64,000 nucleotides of DNA from Mixophyes australis (GCA_036250195.1 JAVHZZ010000008.1:11131434-11195433); one strand, 5' to 3'. Positions 25,101 through 35,897 are shown, counted from the stretch's first letter. Numbers and translations are program-made. The notes: generated by a model from the letters alone, not told the origin.

Positions 25101-27770
25101 CCCCGTCCCTCTTCCCTGTACATCCACCTGTCCCTCTTCACCATACATGCCCCCGTCCCTCTTCACCGTACATGCCCCCGTCCCTCTTCACCGTACATGC
25201 CCCCGTCCCTCTTCACTGTACATCCACCTGTCCCTCTTCACCGTACATGCCCCCGTCCCTCTTCACCGTACATCCACCTGTCCCTCTTCACCGTACATGC
25301 CCCCGTCCCTCTTCACCGTACATGCCCCCGTCCCTCTTCACCATACATGCCCCCGTCCCTCTTCACCGTACATGCCCCCGTCCCTCTTCACCGTACATCC
25401 ACCCGTCCCTCTTCACCATACATGCCCCCGTCCCTCTTCACCGTACATGCCCCCGTCCCTCTTCACCGTACATCCACCTGTCCCTCTTCACTGTACATCC
25501 ACCTGTCCCTCTTCACCGTACATCCACCTGTCCCTCTTCACTGTACATGCCCCCGTCCCTCTTCCCTGTACATGCCCCCGTCCCTCTTCACCATACATGC
25601 CCCCGTCCCTCTTCACCATACATGCCCCCGTCCCTCTTCACCGTACATGCCCCCGTCCCTCTTCACCGTACATGCCCCCGTCCCTCTTCCCTGTACATGC
25701 CCCCGTCCCTCTTCACCGTACATGCCCCCATCCCTCTTCACTGTACATCCACCTGTCCCTCTTCACCGTACTTACCCCCGTCCCTGTTCACCATACATGC
25801 CCCCGTCCCTCTTCACCGTACATGCCCCCGTCCCTCTTCACCGTACATGCCCCCGTCCCTCTTCACCGTACATGCCCCCGTCCCTCTTCACCGTACATGC
25901 CCCCGTCCCTCTTCACCGTACATCCACCTGTCCCTCTTCACCGTACTTACCCCCGTCCCTCTTCACCGTACATCCACCCGTCCCTCTTCACCATACATGC
26001 CCCCGTCCCTCTTCACCGTACATGCCCCCGTCCCTCTTCACCGTACATGCCCCCGTCCCTCTTCACCATACATGCCCCCGTCCCTCTTCACCGTACATGC
26101 CCCCGTCCCTCTTCACCATACATGCCCCCGTCCCTCTTCACCATACATCCACCCGTCCCTCTTCACCGTACATGCCCCCGTCCCTCTTCACCGTACTTAC
26201 CCCCGTCCCTCTTCACCGTACATCCACCCGTCCCTCTTCACCGTACATCCACCTGTCCCTCTTCACCATACATGCCCCCGTCCCTCTTCACCATACATGC
26301 CCCCGTCCCTCTTCACCATACATGCCCCCGTCCCTCTTCACCGTACATGCCCCCGTCCCTCTTCACCATACATGCCCCCATCCCTCTTCCCTGTACATCC
26401 ACCTGTCCCTCTTCACCATACATGCCCCCGTCCCTCTTCCCTGTACATCCACCTGTCCCTCTTCACCATACATGCCCCCGTCCCTCTTCCCTGTACATCC
26501 ACCTGTCCCTCTTCACCATACATGCCCCCGTCCCTCTTCACCGTACATGCCCCCGTCCCTCTTCACCGTACATGCCCCCGTCCCTCTTCACTGTACATCC
26601 ACCTGTCCCTCTTCACCGTACATGCCCCCGTCCCTCTTCACCATACATGCCCCCGTCCCTCTTCACCATACATGCCCCCGTCCCTCTTCACCGTACTTAC
26701 CCCCGTCCCTCTTCACCATACATGCCCCCGTCCCTCTTCACCGTACATGCCCCCGTCCCTCTTCACCGTACATGCCCCCGTCCCTCTTCACCGTACATGC
26801 CCCCGTCCCTCTTCACCGTACATGCCCCCGTCCCTCTTCACCATACATGCCCCCGTCCCTCTTCACCATACATGCCCCCGTCCCTCTTCACCGTACATGC
26901 CCCCGTCCCTCTTCACCATACATGCCCCCGTCCCTCTTCACTGTACATCCACCTGTCCCTCTTCACCGTACTTACCCCCGTCCCTCTTCACCGTACATGC
27001 CCCCATCCCTCTTCACCGTACATGCCCCCGTCCCTCTTCACCGTACTTACCCCCGTCCCTCTTCACCGTACATGCCCCCGTCCCTCTTCACTGTACATCC
27101 ACCTGTCCCTCTTCACCGTACTTACCCCCGTCCCTCTTCACCGTACATGCCCCCGTCCCTCTTCACCATACATGCCCCCGTCCCTCTTCACCGTACTTAC
27201 CCCCGTCCCTCTTCACCATACATGCCCCCGTCCCTCTTCACCGTACTTACCCCCGTCCCTCTTCACCGTACATGCCCCCGTCCCTCTTCACCATACATGC
27301 CCCCGTCCCTCTTCACCGTACTTACCCCCGTCCCTCTTCACCATACATGCCCCCGTCCCTCTTCACCGTACATGCCCCCGTCCCTCTTCACCGTACATGC
27401 CCCCGTCCCTCTTCACCGTACATGCCCCCGTCCCTCTTCACCGTACATGCCCCCGTCCCTCTTCACCATACATGCCCCCGTCCCTCTTCACCGTACTTAC
27501 CCCCGTCCCTCTTCACCATACATGCCCCCGTCCCTCTTCACCGTACATGCCCCCGTCCCTCTTCACCGTACATGCCCCCGTCCCTCTTCACCATACATGC
27601 CCCCGTCCCTCTTCACCGTACTTACCCCCGTCCCTCTTCACCATACATGCCCCCGTCCCTCTTCACCGTACATGCCCCCGTCCCTCTTCACCGTACATGC
27701 CCCCGTCCCTCTTCACCATACATGCCCCCGTCCCTCTTCACCGTACATGCCCCCGTCCCTCTTCACCGTA

Positions 27771-27876
27771 CATGCCCCCCTCCATCTTCATCATATATGC
27801 CCCCTTCCTTTTCACCGTACATGCCCCTCTCCCTCTTTACAATACATGCCCTCCTCCCCCTGCACAATACATTCCT
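27771..27876 (+). repeat. Degenerate right edge of the minisatellite
   Basis: The last four or so units (CCTCCATCTTCATCATATAT, CCTTTTCACCGTACATG, CTCTTTACAATACATGCC and CTGCACAATACATTCC) carry many substitutions and at least one 1-bp indel, unlike the uniform interior. Edge degeneration is typical of arrays homogenised from within. Confidence 0.85.
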
Positions 27877-27879
27877 CCA

Positions 27880-28489
27880 ATTAATTTAACTTGTTCTTAA
27901 CGGTATGCTCCCAGACACTGATAGACTGGGAGAGAACCGTGCAGTGATGATGTCACCACACCGCGCGCTATCAGCCTATCAGTGACTGCTAGCCGCGCAT
28001 CTAGGAGGCGGGCAGACTATTGGCACTGGACAGACTAGCTGGCCAGGACAGACAGGAGTATCTATCCGGGCCCCTTACAACTGTACCACCTGTACCCGCT
28101 GATGGTGGCACTGCAGGAACCCCCGCCTTGGACACTTCCCTGGCATGGGGGTGCAGCAGTCAGCAACCTGCCCCTGCAGTTCAGCAACTGGCATTGGGTG
28201 TTAGGAGGCCCCGGTGACAATCAGGATAATGAATAAATGACATCATATCACACATACTGCCTATGTTCGCCTTGTTGTAGTGCTTAGCTGTGCGGTACTG
28301 TCATTGTACATCATTTAGAGGGCTTCCTTAAACTGCTTCTCAGGTAGTGCTGGTGCTTCCATGCCACGAAGCGATGGAATTAACCAATCAGTCCTAAATC
28401 CATGCCATATATTGGAACCTCAAGGTCACGGTTGAGAAAACTCATATAAAGTTTCCAGTAATATCACTGGCAGGAGAATCGCTTTTTTT
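27880..28489. other. GC-rich right flank of the array, then unassigned sequence
   Basis: 27900-28215 is GC-rich. GGGCCCCTTACA at 28069 and CTGATGGTGGCACTGC at about 28098-28113 resemble GGGCCCCACAG and CTGATGGCAGCCCTGC at 59408-59436, in the same orientation. This may be the other end of the element that carries the array. A 65-codon open frame at 28020-28217 has no recognisable product. 28230-28489 holds nothing I can name. Confidence 0.35.
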
Positions 28490-28636
28490 TACTAACATTG
28501 CATTTAGGTGCTAAATTTGCAATAAATCACAGCAACCAATTGGCAATTAGCACTTATTTGCCTAGTGCAAGATAGACAAGCGTCTGATTGGTTTATCTGG
28601 TTTTGTGCAATATTGCACCTATATGCATTGTTAGTA
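28490..28636. mobile_element. Palindromic MITE (TACTAACATTGCAT ends)
   Basis: The left end TACTAACATTGCATTTAGGT and the right end GCACCTATATGCATTGTTAG (followed by TA) are inverted repeats of about 22 bp with two mismatches. The interior has CAGCAACCAATTGG and TCTGATTGG, again CCAAT-type motifs. No clear target duplication was found. Confidence 0.65.
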
Positions 28637-29601
28637 GATGATCCCTAGATATTGGCATCATGAGACTGCTATGTAGCCCAGCAATAGTGGTCCATCGGTT
28701 CCAGAGGCTGCCATTAGGGGCCACCGAGAGGTATGTACCAGTATTGCTGCGCCATCAACACCTTCCAAAATTTCCCTAAGGGGTCCAGTGATTGCATATT
28801 ACACCCCTGGCCTTAGAGGTACAAAATCCTCCACGAAGAATGGTCCAAAGCTAAGATCGCTGCAGGAGGACTAAAGGCGGAAAAGTCACCTAAATGTCAA
28901 TGAATTACTATATTCACATTCTGTATGAGCATCAGCTTTTATTATCAACAATCTGCTAAGAAATATAATTCCAGAACAAATCTGCAGCGTATTTATACAG
29001 AGAGAGAGAGCACAAGATGAATAAATTATTCCAGAAACATATAAATCATTGGGCTTTGCTGAAATGTTCTCCTAAGTATATAATTGAAATGTTTCTCATT
29101 TCTGATGTCTAAGAGGACAAGATAACCACTTTGCAAGGTATCAAGCGACATGAATCACATTAAATGGAAAGGAAAGAGGAGAAACATTTAAAACAAAAAG
29201 TCGCAAACCCTTTAAGTCTTAATTATTGCACATAGTTATGTCTCTGCGATGCGAGACAATGACAAGAAGAGGAAGTTCTTGGCACAAATGAATTCCATAG
29301 AATCCCTCTTACAGCCTTTTAGAGGGATGGCATATCAATCATCATTTACAATACTTGGTGCAAACAAAGGCAATTGCAGAGTGTCTTTTTATTTAATGTT
29401 TATTTACAAAGGACCAATACTTTATGCGGCGCTGTACGTTAAGGGGAACATGATATAAGTAAAATACAATGACATAAAACAGAAGGCAAAAAAGTCCCTG
29501 ATCACATGAGCTTACAGGCTTACAGTCTAAGGAGTGTGGGGGACACTTGATGAGTTAGGTAGCGGAAGAGAAACAGCAGAAGGCAAATAAATAAATGTTT
29601 T
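28637..29601. other. No gene seen
   Basis: Unassigned sequence, AT-rich from about 28880 to 29250, with a short (GA)n run at 28999-29010. A 69-codon frame at 29249-29458 shows no recognisable domain. Confidence 0.35.
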
Positions 29602-29778
29602 GGGGGAATATTCACTAAACTGCCTGTTTGAAAAAGTGGAGATGTTGCCCATAGCAACCAATCAGATTCTAGTTATCATTTATTTAGTACATTCTACAAA
29701 ATGACAGCTAGAACCTGATTGGTTGCTATAGGCAACATCTCCACTTTTTCAAACCCGCAGGTTGGTAAATATACCCCC
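29602..29778. mobile_element. Palindromic MITE, PIF/Harbinger-like, copy 2
   Basis: Same family as 2674-2849: GTTTGAAAAAGTGGAGATG near the left end, CATCTCCACTTTTTCAAACC near the right, and CAACCAATCAGATTCTAG between. The termini are diverged and no clear target duplication remains. Confidence 0.8.
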
Positions 29779-29967
29779 ACGACTTTATTGGTCTGTAATA
29801 TTATTGATATTGTCAGCGTGTTTGAATTAGTGCTGTGCAGGCGCTGTTTCACCTTGGTATATTGTGTAATATTCTGAGGATTGTCCAATCTGATTGCAGT
29901 TCTCACATTTGCACAGTGAAATTATCAGGTGACAGCATCCAGCTGCATGGGACAACAGAGGGTCTTA

Positions 29968-30200
29968 GGGGATCTATGCATCAAGAAAATGCGGTGCAAC
30001 TAAATATGTATCTCTGCATGTTGCAGTCCCCTTAGTAATCTTTAGGGACTGCAATGCTGCACAGTATTTGCCTAAAGGGAGGAGATTTCTGTGAAATCGT
30101 CTCCGTTAGGCAGTTAATGCATAGCAAACATACTTAAAAGATGCCGAAACAGTAGTTTCCACATCTTTTAAGTGTCAGATAAGCTTGATGCATAGTCCCC
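29968..30200. mobile_element. Harbinger-like MITE, second family
   Basis: The left end GGGGATCTATGCATCAAG is mirrored by the right end CTTGATGCATAGTCCCC. TTA direct repeats flank it (29965-29967 and 30201-30203). A nested inverted repeat, TTGCAGTCCCCTTAG against TTTAGGGACTGCAA, lies near 30020-30055. Confidence 0.75.
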
Positions 30201-30203
30201 TTA

Positions 30204-31526
30204 GTGAGGAGTTCAGGTGTTTCATTAGTTAAGGGGGGCAGCTGGTAACACAGTAGAGCCCTTGCCCAATAAAAGATGTTAAAAGTGTATTTATAATAGT
30301 GTCAGTTTAAGATAAAGTGGTAAGATGTTTAAATGTTATAAGTCTATTTGAGACGCTTAAAATTGTGTTTGGTGTAAAACGCGTCAGCTTGTGCATGCAA
30401 CGCAACACACTTCAAGTTGAGTGTATTCTATACTGATGGCCCCAAGCATTTGGAGAGGCAAACTAGGGGTGTTCACATGGAAATGCAGTACAGGAAGGGT
30501 GTACATACATTTGGAGCACAAAGTATCTCCAAATCATCACAATTAAGAACATTCCTGTTTTTTAAGCGATCACACAATGCTGGGCGCTGGCAACTTGTCT
30601 GCAAATATCTCAGGAAAGCTGTTGGTGAGGTCACAGGTCTGTTTTTCTGCCTAGTGCGGCTATCTTGAAGTGCATTGAGTTTGCACGGAAAGTTGGTGTG
30701 TTTTGCAGAGGTATTTTATGATCCGGGTGATGTAGGCGCAGAGGGTGTGCTTCTCATGAAGAAAGATTGGTAGTTATGTATCACCGTTCTAAAACAAGAT
30801 TTAATTTTGTGAAATGAACGACAAGGAGTGGATATATTTGAAGACCTAGGACTCTAATAATGCTGGGACTTGCGGTTACAGTGACCTAATCATTTCATTT
30901 CCAGAAGAAAACAGTTTGCTTCCATATAGCTATTTTTTGTATGTTTTTGTTTTTAATATGTTCCCACTGATCCAGATGTGTCTGCCGAGGGTAGAGCAGA
31001 AATTGCAGCACGTGGAGACTTAGAGGACTGGATTCGACTACGTACAAAGGAGCGATACAGGTTACCCTGACCCAAGTCATACATACTTCACGGTTAATAG
31101 AATCTGACCTTTAATAAATGTCAGGCTTCAAGCAGTAATCATTACAGATCTTTTACTTCTTATAAAGAACATCCGAGGCACATTTTGACTACAAAACCAC
31201 AAAAAGTACAAGTGGCCTTCAGCCTTTATACTGTAAATTTAAATATATTGCTTGAGTTATATATGTATGAGTATTTTCGACTGCAGTGAGTCAATCCCAT
31301 ACCTCCCAAGTGAGCCAATTTGAGGAGACTGGTCAGCCATACCGCAGGTCTGGGCTTTTGTCCTGCTTCCAGGAGGTTTGTCCCTTGGATGGAGCCTTTT
31401 CAACGCTGTAGCAGCGGCGACGGGTATTTCTTCCGTAGATAGACCTTTACATCAAGTGGTCGCCCCCACCGGCAGTAAGATATACCAGATCTCACTGGCT
31501 ACAGGGTTCTCAATGGAACTAGGGTT
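30204..31526. other. No gene seen
   Basis: Unassigned sequence. AAAACGCGTC at about 30377 resembles the GAAACGCGT end of the hammerhead-like motifs listed below but lacks the CTGATGA half. Confidence 0.35.
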
Positions 31527-31534
31527 GCAGTGGG

Positions 31535-31973
31535 CAGGCCCGGCGCTCCCATTAGGCAACGTTGGGCAGTTGCCTAGGGCGCCGGGTTCTGAAGGGCGCC
31601 ACAGGATTAAAAAGCAGATATACTTTATACTGTAAAACTGTGCGGCGACCGCGGGCATACCTTCCACAGCCGCCGCACAGCTATGGATCACCATCGCCGC
31701 AACGGCCTCCTACAACAGCTGATGGGGCGGGCGCACCTCCGTCTCCTCCACTCCCCCTCCCCTCACTGACTGTCGGGCGTGACATCATCATCAGGGCCTG
31801 ACAGTGTCAGTGAGGGATGGGACCCTGCAGAGAGGAGCAGCGTTATGGAGTGTAAGGTAAGGAAAGTCCTGGGGCGGATATTTTGGGGGTAGGTGGCAGA
31901 TTTATTTTGGGGGGGGGGGGGGGCGGATTTCAAAATTGCGCCTAGGGAGCCGGGGATCCTAGCACCGGCCCTG
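31535..31973. mobile_element. hAT-type non-autonomous transposon
   Basis: The ends CAGGCCCGGCGCT (31535) and AGCACCGGCCCTG (ending 31973) are imperfect inverted repeats. GCAGTGGG is duplicated at 31527-31534 and 31974-31981, the 8-bp signature of hAT. The interior has a subterminal GCCTAGGGCGCC block echoed by GCGCCTAGGGAGCC and a G12-type run at about 31912-31923. It encodes no transposase. Confidence 0.88.
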
Positions 31974-32035
31974 GCAGTGGGACAAATATGGCAGCAATCC
32001 TCCTTCTCTTACCGCCATCTAGGGATGGTGATAGC

Positions 32036-32480
32036 ACATACTTGCCAACTCTCCCTGAATGTCAGGGAGACTCCCTGAAATAGGGGTGATCTCCCTCACT
32101 CCCTGAAGAGTCTGGCATTCTCCCTGATGCTGAGTCAGTACAAGACGTGGTTGGCATCGTCATCTGTGGCATGATGACACAGTTCAGAAATTGTGCCCTA
32201 TGTCCATGTATTGATGCCTATGGAGGTGGCCATTTTCATGGAGACCAAGATTTAATCAAAGACTGACAGGGAAGACAACATGACTTCAGTAATGGAGACA
32301 GAAATGTAAAAGACACTTCAGTCTCTAGAGATTCATTAGCTGCTTTTCTTTAACGCATGGTTGCCTAGTCTCCAGGAATGTCCGGGAGACTCCCGCATTT
32401 CTGGGAGACCTCCCGGGAGAGCAGGACAACCTCCCGGTTCTCGCCCCCGCAATAGATAAGTGGCAGGAGGGGGCAGTTGC
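32036..32480 (+). repeat. Dispersed repeat (ACTTGCCAACTCTCCCTGAA family), plus copy
   Basis: It runs from CATACTTGCCAACTCTCCCT to about CGCCCCCGCAATAGATAAGT and is colinear with the minus strand of 46640-47175. It is internally built from short repeats of GGGAGACTCCC / CTCCCTGA type. Class unknown. Confidence 0.75.
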
Positions 32481-33675
32481 AAGCCAGAGAGAAGATTGCA
32501 GTAATCATTAAATAAATAAAGATGCTTTCAATGCGCACTGTACATACAATGCACTTTTCTAGTCTATCTCAGTTGCATTCAGTCGTTTGGTGATAGCTAG
32601 TGGCAGAAAGAGTGTGACTGACAGGCTTCCATACTTGATCTACCTTAGTGCATAGTGTGGATTTGTGGATTTATACACAGGGGTGGGGCCAGTGATGTCA
32701 GAGTGGCTGAAGTCACTGTAGTCTCAGCTTTCTGACTACTATCTACAGATGTAAAAGGGGCTCCAACTGTCTGGAGTGGATTGGGTTGCTCTCACTTTAC
32801 TGTTCAAGAGACCTGCGGTGGAATGTCAGGATAACCCTGAACTGTGCTAGATATTGCCTTCCAGACTTCATAACTTTAAAAGCCAGTTTAGGGCTGAGTT
32901 GTCCTTTAAATACTCCTGCATAGTATTTTTCACATACTCATAATAATATCCTCCTACACTTATTGTCTTTGCAGTTTATACAATCTCAGAAATATTGGAC
33001 TTAGTGAATAGAGATTTAAGCTGATTTTGCTGCGAAAGGAGTTTAAGTAAGAACTATATAATTCAATACATCTGTGTCCATTAGCATATTATTACTAAAC
33101 TTGCTTGTCTACCTTACAATGCATCACCAGAATTCTCGCAAACCGAAGGCGGAAGTGATGGGTTTTCTAGAAGTACTTTTGACCAAAATATTTGTTTATT
33201 GTAATTCAAACTAGATGGCATAAGTGCAGAAATTAAATGTCTGGCATTTTAGTAGGACTTAGAGTGGATGTATCGCTCACATTGAACGTTACCATGGAAA
33301 CTGCATACATTGATGTTCATCACCTGCATTTACACCATTGTGTCTGAGAACGCTTCCTCACAGACATTGTGCTGGTGTTAAGAACAGCGAACCTTTCTCT
33401 TCTGCAGAAAGTTACTGTCGTTGGCTGTCTGTGGAGGCGTCGCCGACCCTCCGCGTGTCCCATTAACACGGAGATATTAATTCATGTCTAAGCATTGGCC
33501 ATCTTCTTATTTATATGCAAATATTCCAGGGCTACTCATTCACATAGCAGTGAAAATAAAAACCTCAGGATGATGGTAAAATATCGAGCCTGTTCTTGAG
33601 TCTGGAAACCTCTGCAGGAAGACCTCTGAGCTTTCTCCAATCACCTCCTAGAGGAACCTAAACCCTCTTATACTC
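32481..33675. other. No gene; possible single-copy non-coding DNA
   Basis: No repeat or exon was recognised. 33440-33560 has an ATTAATTCATG core and an octamer-like TATGCAAAT, which would fit a regulatory element, but conservation cannot be tested here. Confidence 0.25.
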
Positions 33676-33678
33676 TTA

Positions 33679-33853
33679 GGGGTATATTTATTAAACTGCA
33701 GGTTTAAAAAAGTGGAGATGTTTCCTATAGCAACCAATCAGATTCTAGCTGTCAGCTTGTAGAATGCACTAAATAAATGACAGCTAGAATCTGATTGGTT
33801 GCTGTAGGCAACATCTCCACTTTTTCAAACCTGCAGTTTAGTAAATATACCCC
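33679..33853. mobile_element. Palindromic MITE, PIF/Harbinger-like, copy 3
   Basis: The left end GGGGTATATTTATTAAACTG and the right end AGTAAATATACCCC are mirrored. TTA direct repeats lie at 33676-33678 and 33854-33856. It is 175 bp, the standard length of the family here. Confidence 0.88.
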
Positions 33854-33856
33854 TTA

Positions 33857-35200
33857 ATGTGAGTTCATCAGGAAATAATCTGAATTAAGAAAAAAATAAG
33901 GTTCTCTGCTCATTTTTCCTTGCATCCCATAGCACTGCGAGGAGAAATAAGCAGAGATTTCTTACCGTCTTGGCCGGCAATGTGCAGTGGGACATCGAGA
34001 CGATGTACAGCAGCACCTGACGGCCAGTTGGATCTGCCCCAAGAACACTACCGGTCTCTGTGAAATTTGTAGTTGATTATCAATGTATTCAACATAATAC
34101 ATGACTAAAAGCAACGGAATACTGTGCACCCACCATCTCCACACGGTGGAGGGGTTAATTCTGTTCACTGCAAATTTAAATACATAACAATGGTCTATCA
34201 ATTCACCAAGATAACAGCTAGGATGAGTTTGAAAGCAAACTGTCTGCTTTGTAAAGTCGTCCGTGAAATTGATTGGACAAAGCCACGGCAGCCGTCCAAT
34301 CAGCTTCATCAACAACCATCCAATCAGCTTCCTTTGCAATCTTGCAATGGATGAAGCCTACTTTTATTTTTGCCTTGCCTTTTTCCTGGAGTCTGGCAGG
34401 ACTCCCTGAAATTTCGGGGAGCCCCCTGGGCATTCCAGACGCACAGGCAAATATGGTGTAGATGATGGGTATACTTTAATATATATTGATGTATATTGTT
34501 TTAAAATAAGCAATGTTTTGGTGTACTCTCCCTTTAAAAGCCAGAGCGTTCTTCAAGTTAACAGCATTATATTGTATTATTAGGTGGCAAACTGTGACTT
34601 TGTTTTCTCCACTCAGAACTTCCCGCTTCCAATGTATTCATTCCTTCAAATGCAGCCTGGAAATACATCAAGATGACATTTTGTGTGTTTGACTTAAAAA
34701 AAAAAAATATAACACCTTCGGTATTTTAGATCTTTATTTCTTTTGACCAGCACTAAGAAGGTGTTCATAAAACAACTAATTCATTATTATTTTGACAGGT
34801 GGGAATGTTCACAAAAATACAATGACAGCTTTTATTGCGGAGAGTAATAGCCATTTCCCAGAACGCTCTATGCTACCTAAGATTCTATTGTCACTGTTAA
34901 GTCATCTCCTCCTGGAGCTGATAATCCCTGAAGGTGATTGATGAAACAGCTCACATGTACGATACACATTGAGAAGATTGCCTTTATATCGGTGCAGGTG
35001 ATGGAGCAGAGATCTTTGTACTTCAGCCACAAATGGTCTTTGATAAGAAGTTGCTGTTAAAAAAAAAAAAAAAGAAATGTCTGAGATGAGCCGAAGGCGG
35101 CTGCTGTGGGCTCAGAGGAATTTATGGGCACAGTTCCAACTCAATAATGGATCGGAACTTTGTTTCCGCATAAAAGAAGCCGGATGCCCATTTTGCAAAG
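33857..35200. other. No gene seen; small fragment of the CTCCCTGAA repeat
   Basis: 34270-34340 has three closely spaced CCAATCAG motifs. 34382-34430 (CTGGAGTCTGGCAGGACTCC and on) resembles the dispersed family at 32036-32480. The rest is unassigned. Confidence 0.35.
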
Positions 35201-35248
35201 CGCTACGGAATTTGCTGGCGCTATATAAATAAATGATGATGATGATTA
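35201..35248 (+). repeat. SINE/L2-type 3' tail fragment
   Basis: AAGCGCTACGGAATTTGCTG, then GCGCTATATAAATAAATG and (ATG)n: the terminal segment of a V-SINE or L2 element, truncated at its 5' side. Confidence 0.75.
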
Positions 35249-35839
35249 GGATTGTGTTCCCGTTTGACAGTGAGCGTCGGACTAATGACTTTTAGGCATA
35301 ACGTGCGTATAATATAAACACATATATATAAATTGAAGTTTAAAAACACCTACAAATTTGCTTTTCAAAACTGTTTGCACCACCCGCCCCAAAAGTTTTT
35401 ATTATGGCAAATATAGTTTGTTGTAAAATTTTAAAATGCAGGCCACGAATAATGAAAATTCAAATTTTTCAAGAAATCAAGAGTCCACGGACATTTATTA
35501 GCCTGATATTACGTGGAATTTTGGTACCGTTAATTACCTGGAATACCAGTTTGTATTATTCCCCATGGGCAAAACTAGCTGACAACAACTTTCCAATCCT
35601 TATCCTGCCTCACTGCACCAAGCAGCTGACAAACTAAAATCAATGCACAACAGTGGCTTGCTCCAACATTCATCAGCTTGCAGGGCTCCTCTTTCTAGTA
35701 AAGAGACGTCATCCGTGAAGACTTCTGAGTTCTGTTTGCAGGCAGAGTAAAGCTCATTTGCGAACGTGGAAAAGAACAGCGCCAAGGTTGTATTGTGACG
35801 TCACAAGCACAATCTGCACAAATACATCTGGTTTAATTA
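35249..35839. other. No gene seen
   Basis: Short AT-rich open frames only; nothing recognised. Confidence 0.4.
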
Positions 35840-35897
35840 TAAAGCGCTACGGAATTTGCTGGCGCTATATAAATAAATGTTGATGATGATGATGATA
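35840..35897 (+). repeat. SINE/L2-type 3' tail fragment
   Basis: The same tail as at 35201 (AAGCGCTACGGAATTTGCTG), 640 bp away and in the same orientation, ending in (GAT)n. Confidence 0.75.

Larger units (their letters stand above)
8746..27770 (+). repeat. Giant 25-bp minisatellite, 761 units, phase-locked
   Basis: Each unit runs CATGCCCCCG, TCCCTCTT, CACCGTA (for example 8821-8845). Unit starts at 8746, 8821 and 27771 all equal 21 modulo 25, so there is no net indel across 19,025 bp. Variation is confined to a few positions. The suffix is CACCGTA, CACTGTA, CACCATA or CCCTGTA. The prefix is CATGCCCCCG, CATGCCCCCA, CATGCCCCTG, CATGCCCCCC, CATCCACCCG, CATCCACCTG, CTTACCCCCG or CATGTCCCCC. The strand shown is pyrimidine-rich and its complement has GGG and GGGGG runs in every unit. 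Higher-order duplications are listed separately. All three forward frames are open throughout (from 8675 or 8772-8797 to 27884-27900) and give the same 25-residue repeat (PSLFTVHAPVPLHRTCPR...). That follows from a stop-free unit whose length is not a multiple of 3, so I do not call a gene. Confidence 0.97.

Noticed and set aside
8746..27770. CRISPR-like array
   Set aside because: There are no unique spacers between repeats, the unit is 25 bp head to tail, and the setting is a vertebrate genome.
8746..27770. PRDM9-type recombination motif (CCNCCNTNNCCNC) in each unit
   Set aside because: CCCCCGTCCCTC fits only the first ten positions or so. The motif is specific to a human PRDM9 allele, so it has no meaning here.
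8746..27770. Centromeric or telomeric satellite
   Set aside because: The flanks are ordinary interspersed-repeat sequence on both sides. The unit is neither telomeric (TTAGGG) nor of a typical centromeric length, and the array is only 19 kb.
8675..27889. A 6,404-codon open frame (and two similar ones in the other forward frames) as a giant repeat protein
   Set aside because: All three frames are open and encode the same periodic peptide, because the 25-bp unit is stop-free and not a multiple of 3. There is no codon-position bias, splice context or domain.
33440..33560. Conserved enhancer with homeodomain and octamer motifs
   Set aside because: Motif words of this length are expected by chance. 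Without a cross-species alignment it stays only a region note.
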